A stretch of 64,000 nucleotides of DNA from Panonychus citri (lineage: Eukaryota > Arthropoda > Arachnida > Trombidiformes > Tetranychidae). The stretch lies in contig NW_026515482.1 in the NCBI RefSeq assembly GCF_014898815.1, positions 2,542,001 to 2,606,000 of the forward strand. Direction: 5' to 3'. The notes under the pieces are model-generated. The model worked only from the letters and a program-made list of their open reading frames with translations. It was not told the DNA's origin and did no database searches. Below, in pieces: positions 9,304-21,327 of the stretch (positions within the stretch are counted from its first letter, which is position 1; each line of letters begins with the position of its first letter). A program made the position numbers and the translations under genes.

Positions 9304-12300
9304 ATGGAATCAACATTCAATCTACTTCTTAATGAAACTGAATTCAATGAATTGTCTGGTATCAAGAAGGAAATTTATATTCTCGAATGGTTAAGATACC
9401 TGGACAAAAGCCTTGTAAATACTCCTAAGGTAAGTGTTACTCAAACAACGATTTCTTTGATTAATCTTAATCATTTCTTTCGTTTCTCAATCACATCTAC
9501 TTTTAGGCCGAGATCAAGGAATCCCAAAAGCCATTGGTCGAACAGCTTCTCAAACAAATAGCCAACAATCCTAGTGCACCAGCGAGAAGGTTAATTGGCC
9601 GGTGTTTAGCTACTCTATTTAATGTCGGTGATACTTTTCTACTTTTCGAAACCGTTAATAAGTGTAATGATATACTTAAAATCAAAGACGATTCTCCAAG
9701 TTATTTGCCAACTCGATTGTAAGTATCACAAAGATTGTGATCAAAAGAAGAGGAAGAAATCAACATAATCACAACATCTCTTCAATTAAAACTTGTAACA
9801 ATCTTCATTTATTATTTTACTTTTTCCAATAATTAACACTACAGGGCAGCTACTATTTGTATTGGAGCAATGTACGAGAAATTAGGTCGACTTATGGGCC
9901 GATCTTATGAGGAAACTGTGATTCTATTATTAAAATCATTAAAAAATGCTGAGGTATGTTGACTAAATTAGGAGAAAAAAAAGACTTTCAATGGACAATT
10001 TAAATTGATTGTTTCTGTTTCTGTCTCCTTTTCAGTCTCAATCAAGATGTGAAATCTATTTAACACTGGAAAAAATTGTCTCAGGAATGGGAGCTGCTGC
10101 CGGTTCGTTACATCGAGACATTTTCAAGTCAATTCGTCACGGAATCACTGACAGAGTTATGGCAGTTCGTTGTAATGCTGCTCATTGTCTTAAAGAGATG
10201 CTAAACTATGCACCTTTTTTATACACAACCGAATTGGAGAGTGTCTTTTCACTTTGTTTTCGAGCATTGGAAGGTTCAAATTATGAGGTTCGATGTGCCA
10301 TTGCCGAGGTTCTTGGTTATCTCGTCGCTATTACACAAAAACCCAATCAATTTGCTTCCGTGGGTAAAAATAAACTTGCCACACTTGATGAGGTTCTCAA
10401 TTTATTGGCTTTAGGATTTTTAAAGGGTGGAATTGGTTTTCTTAAAAGTGGCCCTGGTGATATGATCAAGGGAGGGTCAGTTGTCTCTAAAGAAACTCGA
10501 GTTGGTGTCACTCATTCATATGTTGTAGTTGTTAATCATTTGGGTAATCATTGGTTAGAGAAAAATATGAACAAATATCTTTCTCACCTTCTCGAGCTTT
10601 TGGCTAATCCAAAATGTGCCTCAACTCATGTAGATGCAGTTTACGCTCGTCGTTGTATTGGTTTTGTTTTAAGGTCAATTTTGGGTAAAAATTTAGGTGA
10701 AAAATCTCAAGCACAAGCAGTTAAAGAATTAATTATTATCATCAACAAACATATCAATCCTGGTCTTTCCTCGCCCACTGGAAATCATCATCATCATCAT
10801 CAATCTGAACTGTTACCCGGTATTGGAGCATCAAATGTTAAAGAGAAAGAGCCAATTCCAATTCAAGATATTCATCAAATTCAACATGTTTTAGCCTGTG
10901 CTCTTCTTGAAATCGGTTGTATCCTTCAAGACTTGGGAACATCATCTTCGTCCCTTCTCACTGATACATCGATCTCTGTCATCGACACAATTGTCTCCCT
11001 ACTCACCAATTCATCGCCCACCGTTCGTCTTTCCGCTGCTTGGTCAATGAGATGTGTTGCTATTTCCTTGCCATCTCAATTGACACCTCTCATTGAGAGG
11101 AGTCTCGAAAGACTGGAAACAATGAAAATATCTCCGGAAACAATTTACGGCCATTCGTTTGCCATTTCAGCTCTTTTGGGTTCATCGTGCCAAACCCCAT
11201 TAAGTATACCCCATAATAAGGGTAAGCTCATTTTCAGTATAGCTGAAGATTTACTTCGTACTGCTTCACAAAATGGACGCTTATCTCTTCCTCGAACTCA
11301 ATCTGGTTGGCAATTAATTGGCGGTGTTATGGCTTTAGGACCTTCGGTCGTTCGTGGTCTTTTACCCAGGATGTTACTTCTTTGGAAAAATTCATTCCCT
11401 CGAACTACCAAAGGTCTTGACTCGGAGAAAGCTCGAGGAGATGCATTTACTTGGCAAATTACTCTTGAAAATCGAGCTGGTGCTCTTGCAGCCATGTCGA
11501 GTTTTCTCACTTATTGTGAGAAATTAGTTGACGATGATATAGTTCGTCGACTTTTACCTCCAATTGAATTCGCCTTAACCATGTTAACAACTCTCAGTAA
11601 TATTTTTCGTAATTATGGTCCAGCAGTTAAGGCGAGTGCAGCTTTGGTTCGTCTACGTTTATATGATACTCTTCTTCTTCTTCCGGCTAATTCATACGAA
11701 TCAAGTTATTCTAATTTACTAAGAATTCTAGTCGCTGATTTTACCCTTGGTGATAATGCGATTAATACAACAACAACCCTCCTTAGATCACTTTGTCATC
11801 CCGATGATGAAATAATTATCGGCTCATGGATTCAAGAAACGGACCATCGTTCAATCGAAGATCAGGTTTGTTTTCAATTTGTCAAAATTTTATCACTAAT
11901 TAAAACTAGTAAATAAATGATTAACCTTTTACATATTCAATATTTAATTCTAAACAATTTAGATGGAACCAAATCGCAAATCGGAAAAAAATTTTGTAAG
12001 TTGTTTACACTTCCAGCTAATCTTTCAATTTTGATAAAACACTTATGATCTAATCTCAATTGTTTTCACTTCAAAAGTCAACTAATTTACTAATTTTTTT
12101 TTACTCTTTTCATTCTTACAATCAAGCTTCAAATCGCCAGTACATCAGGATCCGGAGCAATTGAACATGATCCTACTACCCTTTACAATGAACAAGATAA
12201 AGACAATTTCATTCCTAGTCCATTACCACTCGGATCCGCTATTGTTAACAAATCGTGTCTAGTTTTTGGTTACATTTTCCGTTTTGTTGCTAACAAACAT

Positions 12301-15300
12301 CGTCTACAGATTTTAAATCATTTCCAAGAATGTATTAAACACGAAAAAGGAGCTCGACAAGAAGCCATTCAGATCAATGTCTTAGCTGCTGTTTTAGGCT
12401 CTCTAAAGGTAAATAATAACAAAGGAACTTTAAAGTGATAAAATTGTGAACACTAATTTAATTTACTCTTTTCATCCAAACTCAGAATTCAGCGGAGAGT
12501 AAGAGTAACATTGGTTGTGAAGAAGTTAAGAAAACCATCACTGGTTTTATAATGAATTTATTGTCTCACCATAATCCTATTATCCGATGTGCCGCTGCTC
12601 AAGGTCTTGGTCGACTTTGTCATGTTGTCGGTGATGCCAAATTTGTCGCTGAAGTGGCACAAATATGTTTCGATAAACTGAAAACAGCTCGAGATGCTTT
12701 ATCACGAACTGGACATTCACTTGCATTGGGCTGTTTACATCGTTACATGGGCAGTTTAGGTTCAAATCAACATCTAAACACTTCTATCAGTATTTTATTA
12801 GCACTTTCACAAGATTCAACGTCACCAATTGTTCAAGTTTGGTCACTTCACGCTCTAACCTTAATCGCAGACTCTGGTGGTCCAATGTTCCGTACATATA
12901 TTGAACCAACATTAACCCATTCAATTAAATTGTTAATCCAAGTTCCATATCACCATTGTGATGTTCATCAATGTATTGGTAAACTACTTTCCGCTGTGAT
13001 AACCACCGTGGGACCTGAACTCCAAAGTGACACACCAGCACTCGCTGTAACCCGGTCTTCCCTCCTTGTCTCTTGTGGTGTCATGCAAGAGCATTCCGAC
13101 CCGTTGGCTCAATCCCAGGCTATCGGGTGTCTCCAGCAACTTCATATGTTTGCACCAAGACATGTTAATCTATCATCTTTGGTTCCGATGTTGTGTTCAG
13201 TGTTAAATAGTCCCCACTTATTTTTACGTCGATCAGCAATCGCATGTCTCCATCAGCTGATCCAACGGGAAGCTAAACAAGTTTGCAGTCACGCCGCTGA
13301 TTGGTTAAAAGACTTGAAGAATTCTGATTTTAAACAAAATTCCAATGGAATCAATCATCTCCACAGTGAACACGGATTACCTGGTATACTTTTCTACCTG
13401 ATGGATCATGAAAATGATACAAAAATATTATCCGATATTCAGAAAATAATAACTTCTCTGGTTCAATCAATTGCTACGGAAAATTTGCAAACTTGGATTG
13501 CCCTTTGTAAGGAAGTTCTTTGTGCTGCTGATCCAAGTTCAAGCTTATCGACACCTGAGAAAGATTTCGAGGGTGATGGGGATTTCGACGATGCCGAATC
13601 AAAGTTTAAGGCGAGAGATGATAATCCAAATCAGGCAATGAGTCCACCTAAATGGCGAACCCGAGTTTTTGCTACACAAACACTTTGTCGAATCATTCAA
13701 ACCTGTGAGAATAGTCGAGATGCAAAGGCTCATTTTGATTTGATTACCGTTCGAGAAAAGAAATCAAGTGGCCATGAGAAAGATGCTTTTCTAGTTCATC
13801 ATCTTTCTGATCTCATTCGAATGTCTTTTATGGCGGCAACATCAGATTCTGATCAACTTCGTCTTGAAGGTCTACAAGCTCTCCAATTGGTTATCGATAA
13901 ATTTGCCAAAGTTCCTGAACCTGAATTCCCACAACACGTTATTCTGGAACAATATCAAGCACAAGTTGGAGCCGCTCTTCGTCCCGCTTTCTCACCCGAC
14001 ACCCCTTCCCATGTCACTGCAATGGCCTGTCAAGTTTGTAGTACTTGGATTGGATCAGGAGTTGCCCGAGACCTAAATGACCTGCGTCGAGTTCATCAGT
14101 TATTAGTTTCATCTTTAGCCAAACTAAGAAAAGATTCATCGTCAAGTCTTTATAACGAAAGTGCATCAACTCTCGAGAAATTGGCGATCCTCAAAGCTTG
14201 GGCTGAGGTTTATATCGTAGCCATGGAGGAAGAAGAGCAAAGGAAACAAGCCAAAGAAAAAGATGAAGAAAATGATTTCAAAGAGTTGGAAGGAGTAATT
14301 GAAAGTCTACTACATCTCGTAAAACCTGAGCTACTTTCACTTTCTAAATATTGGTTAATGGCCTTAAAAGATCACGCACTTTTGACCCTTCCCTCCAATT
14401 TCTCAGGTCAACTCCCATGACGGTGGAGCTTTTTACACACCGGATACCATTGAAGTCGCTCGACCAATTTATCGTAAATCATGGCCACCGATACTTCATG
14501 CGGCCGCCTTTGGCTATGCTCTGAAGGATTCACTCAATCAGATGAAGACAATTTAATCAACTCCATGGCCAAGGAAACCACTTTAACCACCAACACTGAT
14601 CTTAGTAAGATGGAAGATGAAACCGCTAAATCGTTGGATAAAAAATCAATCGACGATGAGACTTATTTTCCTCTTCTTTTCGGCATCTGTATGGAAGCCC
14701 TTTGTAACCCTAAATCAACGGAACCATTATCATACATAATTGTTTGCCTTCGATCAATGGAAACACTATTAACTCACCCATACCCACAATCGATGATTGG
14801 TTCAGATACTAAACTCGCCATTGAATTGTGTAATGTACTTCATCGGCTTTTGTTAACTCGAGATAATCCAACCTGCCAGAGTTTAATTCTTAAAATTGCT
14901 TTGTTAATTATGGAATCTCGTCATTTTCATTTGGAAACCGAGAAAAAGAAACAAATTAGACAATTGGCTCCTGCTAATCAAGAATCAAATGATGTTGATT
15001 TATTTTCCGCTGGATTTGGTGAAGGCGGTGAAAACGGTACAATCAACACTTGGGAGTCAATTGTTTATGCTCTTTTAGAGATTTGTTTGTGTGTTCTTGT
15101 CCGACAACTTCCCGAACTTTGTCCCAATCTTGCCAATAACCCAGGACTGGCCACTGTCCTTCAAAATCGTAAACCACCATCAGAAGAAGGTCTTAATATC
15201 ATTGGAAGTGCTCTGAAAATATTATCGACTCTTCCAGATCTTTGTTCACCCAAGGGAAGTATCGTCGTATTACCTACCGTTCTCTATCTAATCACCGGAG

Positions 15301-16568
15301 TTCTAAGAGATGTGACCACTAAAATGTGGACATTTGGAGTAGACGAGCAACCGATCACTTCGATTCTTGATTCGTTCAAAAAATTAGGAAGTTCATCATT
15401 AGCAAGAAATAAATTATCTTCCACCGAGTGGACTGAACTACTTCAAAGTTCATTAGCTTTTGTCTTGGATTTGTGTAAAACAAGTAAGTTAATCAATCTC
15501 AACAATTTACTTTCAAAATCGTATCACAATCAACGATCAAGTAATAATTGTATTCAATTTTTCTGATTTTTCTCGACCTTTTCATAATCAGAATTGGATG
15601 ATTATACTAATAGTCACCGCGGTACATAATTTTTATTTCGTTTCATTAATACTTAATGAAACAATCATAATTAAACTAATTCCTTATCATATTTGTTACT
15701 AATTTCAGGTCACGTTGAGCCTCGATTAGATGAAGCATTAGCTGTAACAATTGTCGGAATTTTCATCACATCAACACCACCGAAAGTCCTGAACGCTCCA
15801 AATCTTCAATTTCCATGTATTAATTTGCTAAAACAAACTCTTCAATCTCCAAGAGAAACAGTAAGTTAATTGTAGCGATTAGAATAAATTTAGTCTCTGA
15901 TTTGTCTTTTCTTTTTTTTCATCTCTCTAGGTTGTGTTAAAATGTTTGGGAACAATTAAGTTAATTCTTGAGGTCGAAGATGATACTCTTAAATTACCTT
16001 ATATCCACTCTTTGGCTCCTAAAATGATTGAATTAATTAGACAATGGGTGATTGAAATTAGTGACGGAACTTCATTAACTAAAGTTAAATTTAAAGTAAT
16101 TACTGTTGGTTTAGAAAACTTTGAATTACTTATTGGTTTAGCTGAAACTGATAAAAGTAAGTAAATCAATGATTCTTAGATTGCAATTGTTTTTTTCTTC
16201 GTTTTAATTGTTATCATCATCATCTCTCCTTAATTTTGTCTATCGTAGGAATCAATATATTGGCTCTTTTTCTTCCAGTTTTAATCAATTTACTCTTGGA
16301 AAATAATCCTCAAAGTAGACGAAGTTCATTAAGATATTCACTCCACGAGTTTGCATTGAAACGTTTAATTGCCATTGGACCAAATTATCCGAATGAATTT
16401 AAAAAGATAATTGCAAGTGATCCTAAATTTAAATCTAAATTGGAAAATGCAATTAGGAATCAAGATAAAGGTGGACCAGGTGAATCGACTGAAGGATCAC
16501 TTAGGAATCATAACAGATCAAACAATCAAATAATTGAATTAAAAACCAATTTCAGTCATTTCACATAG
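9304..16568 (+). CDS. HEATR5B: HEAT repeat-containing protein 5 (p200/Laa1 family), with frame breaks
   Basis: A large HEAT-repeat scaffold that works with AP-1 adaptors and aftiphilin in endosome/TGN clathrin trafficking. Exons: 9304-9429, 9507-9718, 9845-9953, 10036-11865, 11963-11995 (33-base microexon), 12127-12408, 12486-15483, 15709-15860, 15931-16156, 16249-16568; all phases agree. Conserved blocks run end to end: ILEWLRYLDKSLV at the N-terminus, RVGVTHSYVVVVNHLG, LPRTQSGWQLIGGVM, ETDHRSIEDQ, SRTGHSLALGCLHRYMG, LQQLHMFAPRHVNLSSLVPM, VCSTWIGSGV, HSLAP, and a C-terminal ELKTNF. Exon 7 has two compensating frame breaks near 14413-14417 and 14503-14507: between them the conserved peptide (GGAFYTPDTIE) is in another frame, while both sides share a frame. 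Part of exon 7 (12802-14055) is copied inverted at 18565-19818. Identity is secure; whether the frame breaks are real is open. Confidence 0.92.
12802..14055 (+). repeat. Source segment of the inverted HEATR5B duplication
   Basis: This 1254-base portion of HEATR5B exon 7 is present again, inverted, at 18565-19818. The translations are identical. At least one silent change was seen: TCACCC here versus TCGCCC in the copy. Confidence 0.93.
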
Positions 16569-17755
16569 AAAAAATGTGATATTTATAATCGCTAATTAAT
16601 CATTATTGGTAAATCACTGAATCATCTGAATTTGTTGATATGTATTGTAAATGTTATATAACCTTTTCCTCCCTTGACCTCAATTAATTATTTCTTCTGA
16701 TTTTTTCCTAAGTTATATTCACCCCCAAAACAAAACAAATCAATTGTTAATTGCGATCAATTTAATAGTATGAAGCAAAAGATAGAATCATTGTTAATTG
16801 TTGTACAATTTTTGTAAATGGTGTAATGTTTATAATCTTGACTGATTTTTTGGTAAAAAAAATTAAGAATAAAGAAAGTATGTAAAATGTTGAAATCGAA
16901 TGGCAAAAATTAATTACATTTATTATCTGCAGATTTATTTATAAAAAAAATGAATTGAATTTAGAATCAAAATCTTGATTAATCAGCCTTATTCAGGGCA
17001 TTAAAGGCAAAATCACTTGACAATGAAGATGAAGATGAAGATGGCGAAGTTGATTAAGGAATAAGAAATTATTCTGATTCTATTTGGGTTGACTGTAATT
17101 AATTTGATTATTGTTGTTGACGACAACGGTCATTTTCCCGTATATTCAATTTTGGCGACGAGTTTGTCTCTAAGAATATACAGATCTTCATTTGGTTTAA
17201 ACTCACGATTATAATACCAACTGAACGTTCTAATTTGGTCTACGTTTGATTTTCTAATTGAAATTTTCTGTGATAAAAATTGAAAGAAGATTGAAATTAT
17301 TAACTCAATTAAATCTTTTTGAATCGCAGGAAACTTTTTAAGTTCGAATTGTACAATTATCGAGTAACACTGTTGAAGAATATCGATTTTTTTGTTGGAG
17401 AGTCCAATGCAGATGACCTTAAATAACCTTGATCGTAAATCACAATTTGAGGTTGAATGTAATTATATTATTCAACGGTTAATAGAATAAAGACCTTGAA
17501 TGACCTTGGCCTTAGAAGAAAACAAAACTCTAAGCTAAAACGGTAACACGGTATAACAAGAATGAAAAATTAATTTCGAAAAGAAAAACGAAAATCGCGC
17601 CTTTTTTATGATTCGCTCTTTTTACTTTGTTTACTTTCACTTTGTTCTTGACAATAATTTCTGGTTTCTCGTGGTTTCCACTTAATTTCATCCCAATTGT
17701 TGTCTTGATTAAATTATCTTTTCGCTAATTCTGTTCCACCAACAGTTAACTGAAT
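16569..17755. other. Gap between HEATR5B and BAP18-like gene
   Basis: The left part is the HEATR5B 3'UTR (an AATAAA-type signal lies near 16869). The right part is the BAP18 promoter/leader. In between, the minus strand holds an open frame described separately. No RNA gene or repeat was recognised. Confidence 0.5.
17130..17462 (-). CDS. Unassigned open frame without ATG, possible terminal exon
   Basis: The minus strand is open for 110 codons to a TGA at 17130-17132, with no methionine anywhere. The composition is protein-like: alternating hydrophobic and charged residues, with segments such as KKIDILQQCYSIIVQFELKK, RTFSWYYNREF and LYILRDKLVAKIEYTGK. I do not recognise the family. If real it would be the last exon of a gene divergent from BAP18; a plausible acceptor is TTATTTAAG|GTC near 17420, but no convincing upstream exon was found. 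It may be chance. Confidence 0.25.
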   Translation of the reverse strand, partial: LHSTSNCDLRSRLFKVICIGLSNKKIDILQQCYSIIVQFELKKFPAIQKDLIELIISIFFQFLSQKISIRKSNVDQIRTFSWYYNREFKPNEDLYILRDKLVAKIEYTGK

Positions 17756-18292
17756 ATGACATTAACTACCGGAGATAAAGTCGGAGAGATTCTTGTTTTT
17801 TCTGGTCAAGCTTTTACTAAATTAGGTGAACTGATTGGCTCTTATGACAAACCTGATTCAGATTTCTCCAGGTAAGTTAATCAATTTAGTAGTAAATTTA
17901 ATTATTTACGTAGAATTACGTAGAGTTTCGTCTTAAAATTAAACATAACCTTTGACAGTTAAATACTTTGGTTTGAATTGATAGAGAAAATTGAATTGTT
18001 GAACCTTTTTCTTTTTGTAGTAAAATCTTACAGCGTTTAATTCATAGATTTGTATTTGTATTTTTCTTTTCTCATTTATCTTAGTGACAAATGGACAGAG
18101 GAAGATATCGAAACTCTGAGAACAACCATTCGAACTTTCAGTGAAGATTTGAATAATTTGTCGGAAAAATTACGAAACAAAGCGATCGCCAATATGAAGC
18201 AAGGGATGAAAAGAAGAGCTCAAGCTTCCAAAGGATTGACTCATGTCACTACATCACCGAAAATGTCAAAAGTTGCCAAACAATCAAATTAA
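17756..18292 (+). CDS. BAP18-like chromatin complex subunit
   Basis: Homologue of BAP18 (human C17orf49), a small nuclear protein found with MLL1/NURF-type chromatin complexes that carries a SANT-like domain. Exons 17756-17871 and 18085-18292 give 107 residues, with a split Ser codon (AG|T). The N-terminus KVGEIL..GQAFTKLGEL matches the family motif (KVGEIF..GAAFTKLGEL). The second exon starts KWTEEDIETLR, the SANT-like helix start, followed by DDLN/EDLN-type residues and a basic KQGMKRRA tail. The protein is shorter than the human one (about 170) because the acidic C-terminal tail is absent. A copy of part of its intron (17891-17949) reappears at 19825-19876, and its downstream flank (18461-18567) is duplicated at 19874-19980. 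Confidence 0.85.
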
Positions 18293-18460
18293 ATTGGATG
18301 AAACAAATTGTACAGATTGAAATTTATTCACCGATTCCTTTAAATATCTTCACCATTTTACTCACCAAGAGATCTTCAATCTCCATGGAAGGATATTCAT
18401 CAAAGTCTTTTCTCATCTCTTCATTTTTTTAATTCGTTTGTTGAATCAAATATCAATTGT

Positions 18461-18567
18461 AACACTTGAAAATTCATTCATTTCATTCATGAGCATAAAA
18501 TTTATTAAAATATTCTAATCGATTGACAGAATTGTGTTTACAAATTGATAAATTAGCAAAAAAAATC
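18461..18567 (+). repeat. 107-base direct repeat, copy 1
   Basis: Lies just downstream of the BAP18 CDS. It matches 19874-19980 at 106 of 107 positions by eye (one T/A difference). The two copies flank the inverted HEATR5B fragment. The unit ends in eight A's then TC; the last bases (ATC) are shared with the start of the inverted insert. Confidence 0.93.
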
Positions 18568-19818
18568 CAATCCAAGTACTACAAACTTGACAGGCCATTG
18601 CAGTGACATGGGAAGGGGTGTCGGGCGAGAAAGCGGGACGAAGAGCGGCTCCAACTTGTGCTTGATATTGTTCCAGAATAACGTGTTGTGGGAATTCAGG
18701 TTCAGGAACTTTGGCAAATTTATCGATAACCAATTGGAGAGCTTGTAGACCTTCAAGACGAAGTTGATCAGAATCTGATGTTGCCGCCATAAAAGACATT
18801 CGAATGAGATCAGAAAGATGATGAACTAGAAAAGCATCTTTCTCATGGCCACTTGATTTCTTTTCTCGAACGGTAATCAAATCAAAATGAGCCTTTGCAT
18901 CTCGACTATTCTCACAGGTTTGAATGATTCGACAAAGTGTTTGTGTAGCAAAAACTCGGGTTCGCCATTTAGGTGGACTCATTGCCTGATTTGGATTATC
19001 ATCTCTCGCCTTAAACTTTGATTCGGCATCGTCGAAATCCCCATCACCCTCGAAATCTTTCTCAGGTGTCGATAAGCTTGAACTTGGATCAGCAGCACAA
19101 AGAACTTCCTTACAAAGGGCAATCCAAGTTTGCAAATTTTCCGTAGCAATTGATTGAACCAGAGAAGTTATTATTTTCTGAATATCGGATAATATTTTTG
19201 TATCATTTTCATGATCCATCAGGTAGAAAAGTATACCAGGTAATCCGTGTTCACTGTGGAGATGATTGATTCCATTGGAATTTTGTTTAAAATCAGAATT
19301 CTTCAAGTCTTTTAACCAATCAGCGGCGTGACTGCAAACTTGTTTAGCTTCCCGTTGGATCAGCTGATGGAGACATGCGATTGCTGATCGACGTAAAAAT
19401 AAGTGGGGACTATTTAACACTGAACACAACATCGGAACCAAAGATGATAGATTAACATGTCTTGGTGCAAACATATGAAGTTGCTGGAGACACCCGATAG
19501 CCTGGGATTGAGCCAACGGGTCGGAATGCTCTTGCATGACACCACAAGAGACAAGGAGGGAAGACCGGGTTACAGCGAGTGCTGGTGTGTCACTTTGGAG
19601 TTCAGGTCCCACGGTGGTTATCACAGCGGAAAGTAGTTTACCAATACATTGATGAACATCACAATGGTGATATGGAACTTGGATTAACAATTTAATTGAA
19701 TGGGTTAATGTTGGTTCAATATATGTACGGAACATTGGACCACCAGAGTCTGCGATTAAGGTTAGAGCGTGAAGTGACCAAACTTGAACAATTGGTGACG
19801 TTGAATCTTGTGAAAGTG
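18565..19818 (-). pseudogene. Inverted partial copy of HEATR5B exon 7
   Basis: On the minus strand this segment reads as HEATR5B for about 400 residues. It is essentially identical to 12802-14055, then runs out of homology at both ends (VCSTWIG is followed by unrelated FFLLI). It has no promoter, start exon or downstream exons of its own, so it is a gene fragment. Plus-strand transcription through it, for example read-through from BAP18, would give RNA antisense to HEATR5B mRNA. Near-perfect identity means a very recent event or recent gene conversion. Confidence 0.92.
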
Positions 19819-19824
19819 AAATAA

Positions 19825-19876
19825 AGTAAAATTTAATTATTTACATAGAATAGTTCGTCTTAAAATCAAACATAAC
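19825..19876 (+). repeat. Short diverged copy of BAP18 intron 1 sequence
   Basis: Resembles 17891-17949 (AATTTAATTATTTAC and TTCGTCTTAAAAT shared), with a small internal deletion. It joins the second 107-base repeat through the shared bases TAAC. Confidence 0.8.
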
Positions 19877-19980
19877 ACTTGAAAATTCATTCATTTCATT
19901 CATGAGCATAAAATTTATTAAAATATTCTAATCGAATGACAGAATTGTGTTTACAAATTGATAAATTAGCAAAAAAAATC
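19874..19980 (+). repeat. 107-base direct repeat, copy 2
   Basis: Second copy of 18461-18567. The sequence then continues into what looks like the ancestral downstream flank. The stretch 19981-20399 is AT-rich and holds the 3' flank of the minus-strand Ly6 gene; nothing else was recognised. Confidence 0.93.
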
Positions 19981-20399
19981 GTCAAAATTATCAGTCAGAT
20001 TTACTTGATGATAATTCAACTCATGAATTGATGGTGTAGTTAAAAAATGAGATTCTCTCAAGTCATCACTGTGATGATAATGACTTTAGTAATGATGACA
20101 ATTCGTTTAACCAAAAAGTGAAATCAACTAAATGGACAATTAATAATGGCAGTTAATTTGTGACTTTTTTGGTTAATCTTTTGGAAAAACACTGAATCAA
20201 TGGTGAAAGTATTGATCATGACGAAGGCGGTGATAGGGAATGCAAGAGTTAAAACAGAATATTAAATCAACAAATTGAAGATTGGATTTACTTGAAGAAG
20301 ATAATTGATTATTCCTCAATTGAAACACTTTGTGGACGTGATTGGCACTGAAGCCAACAAATTGATTGGTTTTGTTTCGTTGACAGTTGAATAATTGAA

Positions 20400-21327
20400 T
20401 TAAATTAAATCGAAAACAAATACTAGACACATCGTGGTGAAAATCATCATGAGAGAACCACTTCGAATTGAGAATCCATGGTTACAACCATCTTTACTGT
20501 TACAGGTACAAGTTTCACGGAAAACATTGTATGATTCTGGCAGGAAAAGGGTGTGACAAAAAAGAAGAGAAAAAAATAAGAGAACAATTAAATTCATGAA
20601 AATACAAATCAACCGATCGATCAACTGGTTGTTTTTATAGATTTTTTTTCTTTCTTTAATACTATCAATCAATTGATCGATATTATGAAAAGATTTTCCA
20701 ATATGATCTCTTTCTTTTTTTTCGTGTATTTCTTTTCCTCAAAATAGAATAGAATTATTTCCATAGAAGGAGAAAAAGAAACTTACCTGTTTGGTAATGA
20801 CAAACATTCTCATTACCAGTCCCTTCACCTGGTGAACCCAAATAGGCACAGGATCGAATTACTCTCCATTCGTTTTCAACCTTTTGTCGAATCTTCCGGC
20901 ACATTGTTGCTCTAGCACCAGCCAAATCAGCTAAACAATTAGTAAAACAATTGGAAAATTAAATTAGAAGAGACAAAAAGAAAAAAGAATCTCAATTTTT
21001 TGTTCTACTTACGCGTTGATGGTTTATGAGGGTCAACATCACAATCGTTTAAAGGTATAGATTGATTAACGAAAGGGTCACCACATTTAGGATCAGTTCG
21101 ACTGTTACAAATCCAACATTTAATAGCAACACCTGAAAATAATTGCATCAAGTAGTAAATAAAAAGAAAAACAATCAATTGTAATTGTAATTCACTGGCG
21201 CAAAACTTGAGGAAACATCGATAGAAAGAAAGATGAGTAGAAACGGTAGATACTCACTTGATTGAGAGAATGTAATTAAAATGAAGAAACAAATTAACAA
21301 AAGATTACAAACAAATTTAGTATTCAT
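20400..21327 (-). CDS. Ly6/uPAR-like GPI-anchored protein, crok/quiver type
   Basis: A small secreted Ly6 (three-finger) protein, probably GPI-anchored. Exons on the minus strand: 21258-21327, 21013-21132, 20787-20930, 20400-20536; 156 residues with consistent phases. The signal peptide (residues 1-22, NLLLICFFILITF) is followed by KCWICNSRTDPKCGDPF, then MCRKIRQKVENEWRVIRSC, and the closing CTCNSKDGCN. A C-terminal hydrophobic tail fits a GPI signal. The spacing and the CRKI...W..IRSC block resemble Drosophila crooked, which is needed for septate junctions; quiver/sleepless is a related alternative. The start was taken at 21327 because it places the signal peptide at the N-terminus; an in-frame ATG at 21375 would add 16 residues. 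Confidence 0.82.

Noticed and set aside
14405..14510. Short intron explaining the HEATR5B frame break
   Set aside because: The conserved peptide continues through the region in a shifted frame, and the only GT-AG pair there would be about 22 bases, too short to splice.
17520..17682. 53-codon minus-strand ORF starting near 17682
   Set aside because: Lys-rich then Phe-rich, with no splice link to the open frame at 17130-17462 that could be defended; it overlaps the BAP18 promoter.
18515..19735. Minus-strand 406-codon frame as an independent gene
   Set aside because: It is the inverted copy of HEATR5B exon 7 with no start, promoter or other exons; homology stops abruptly at both junctions.
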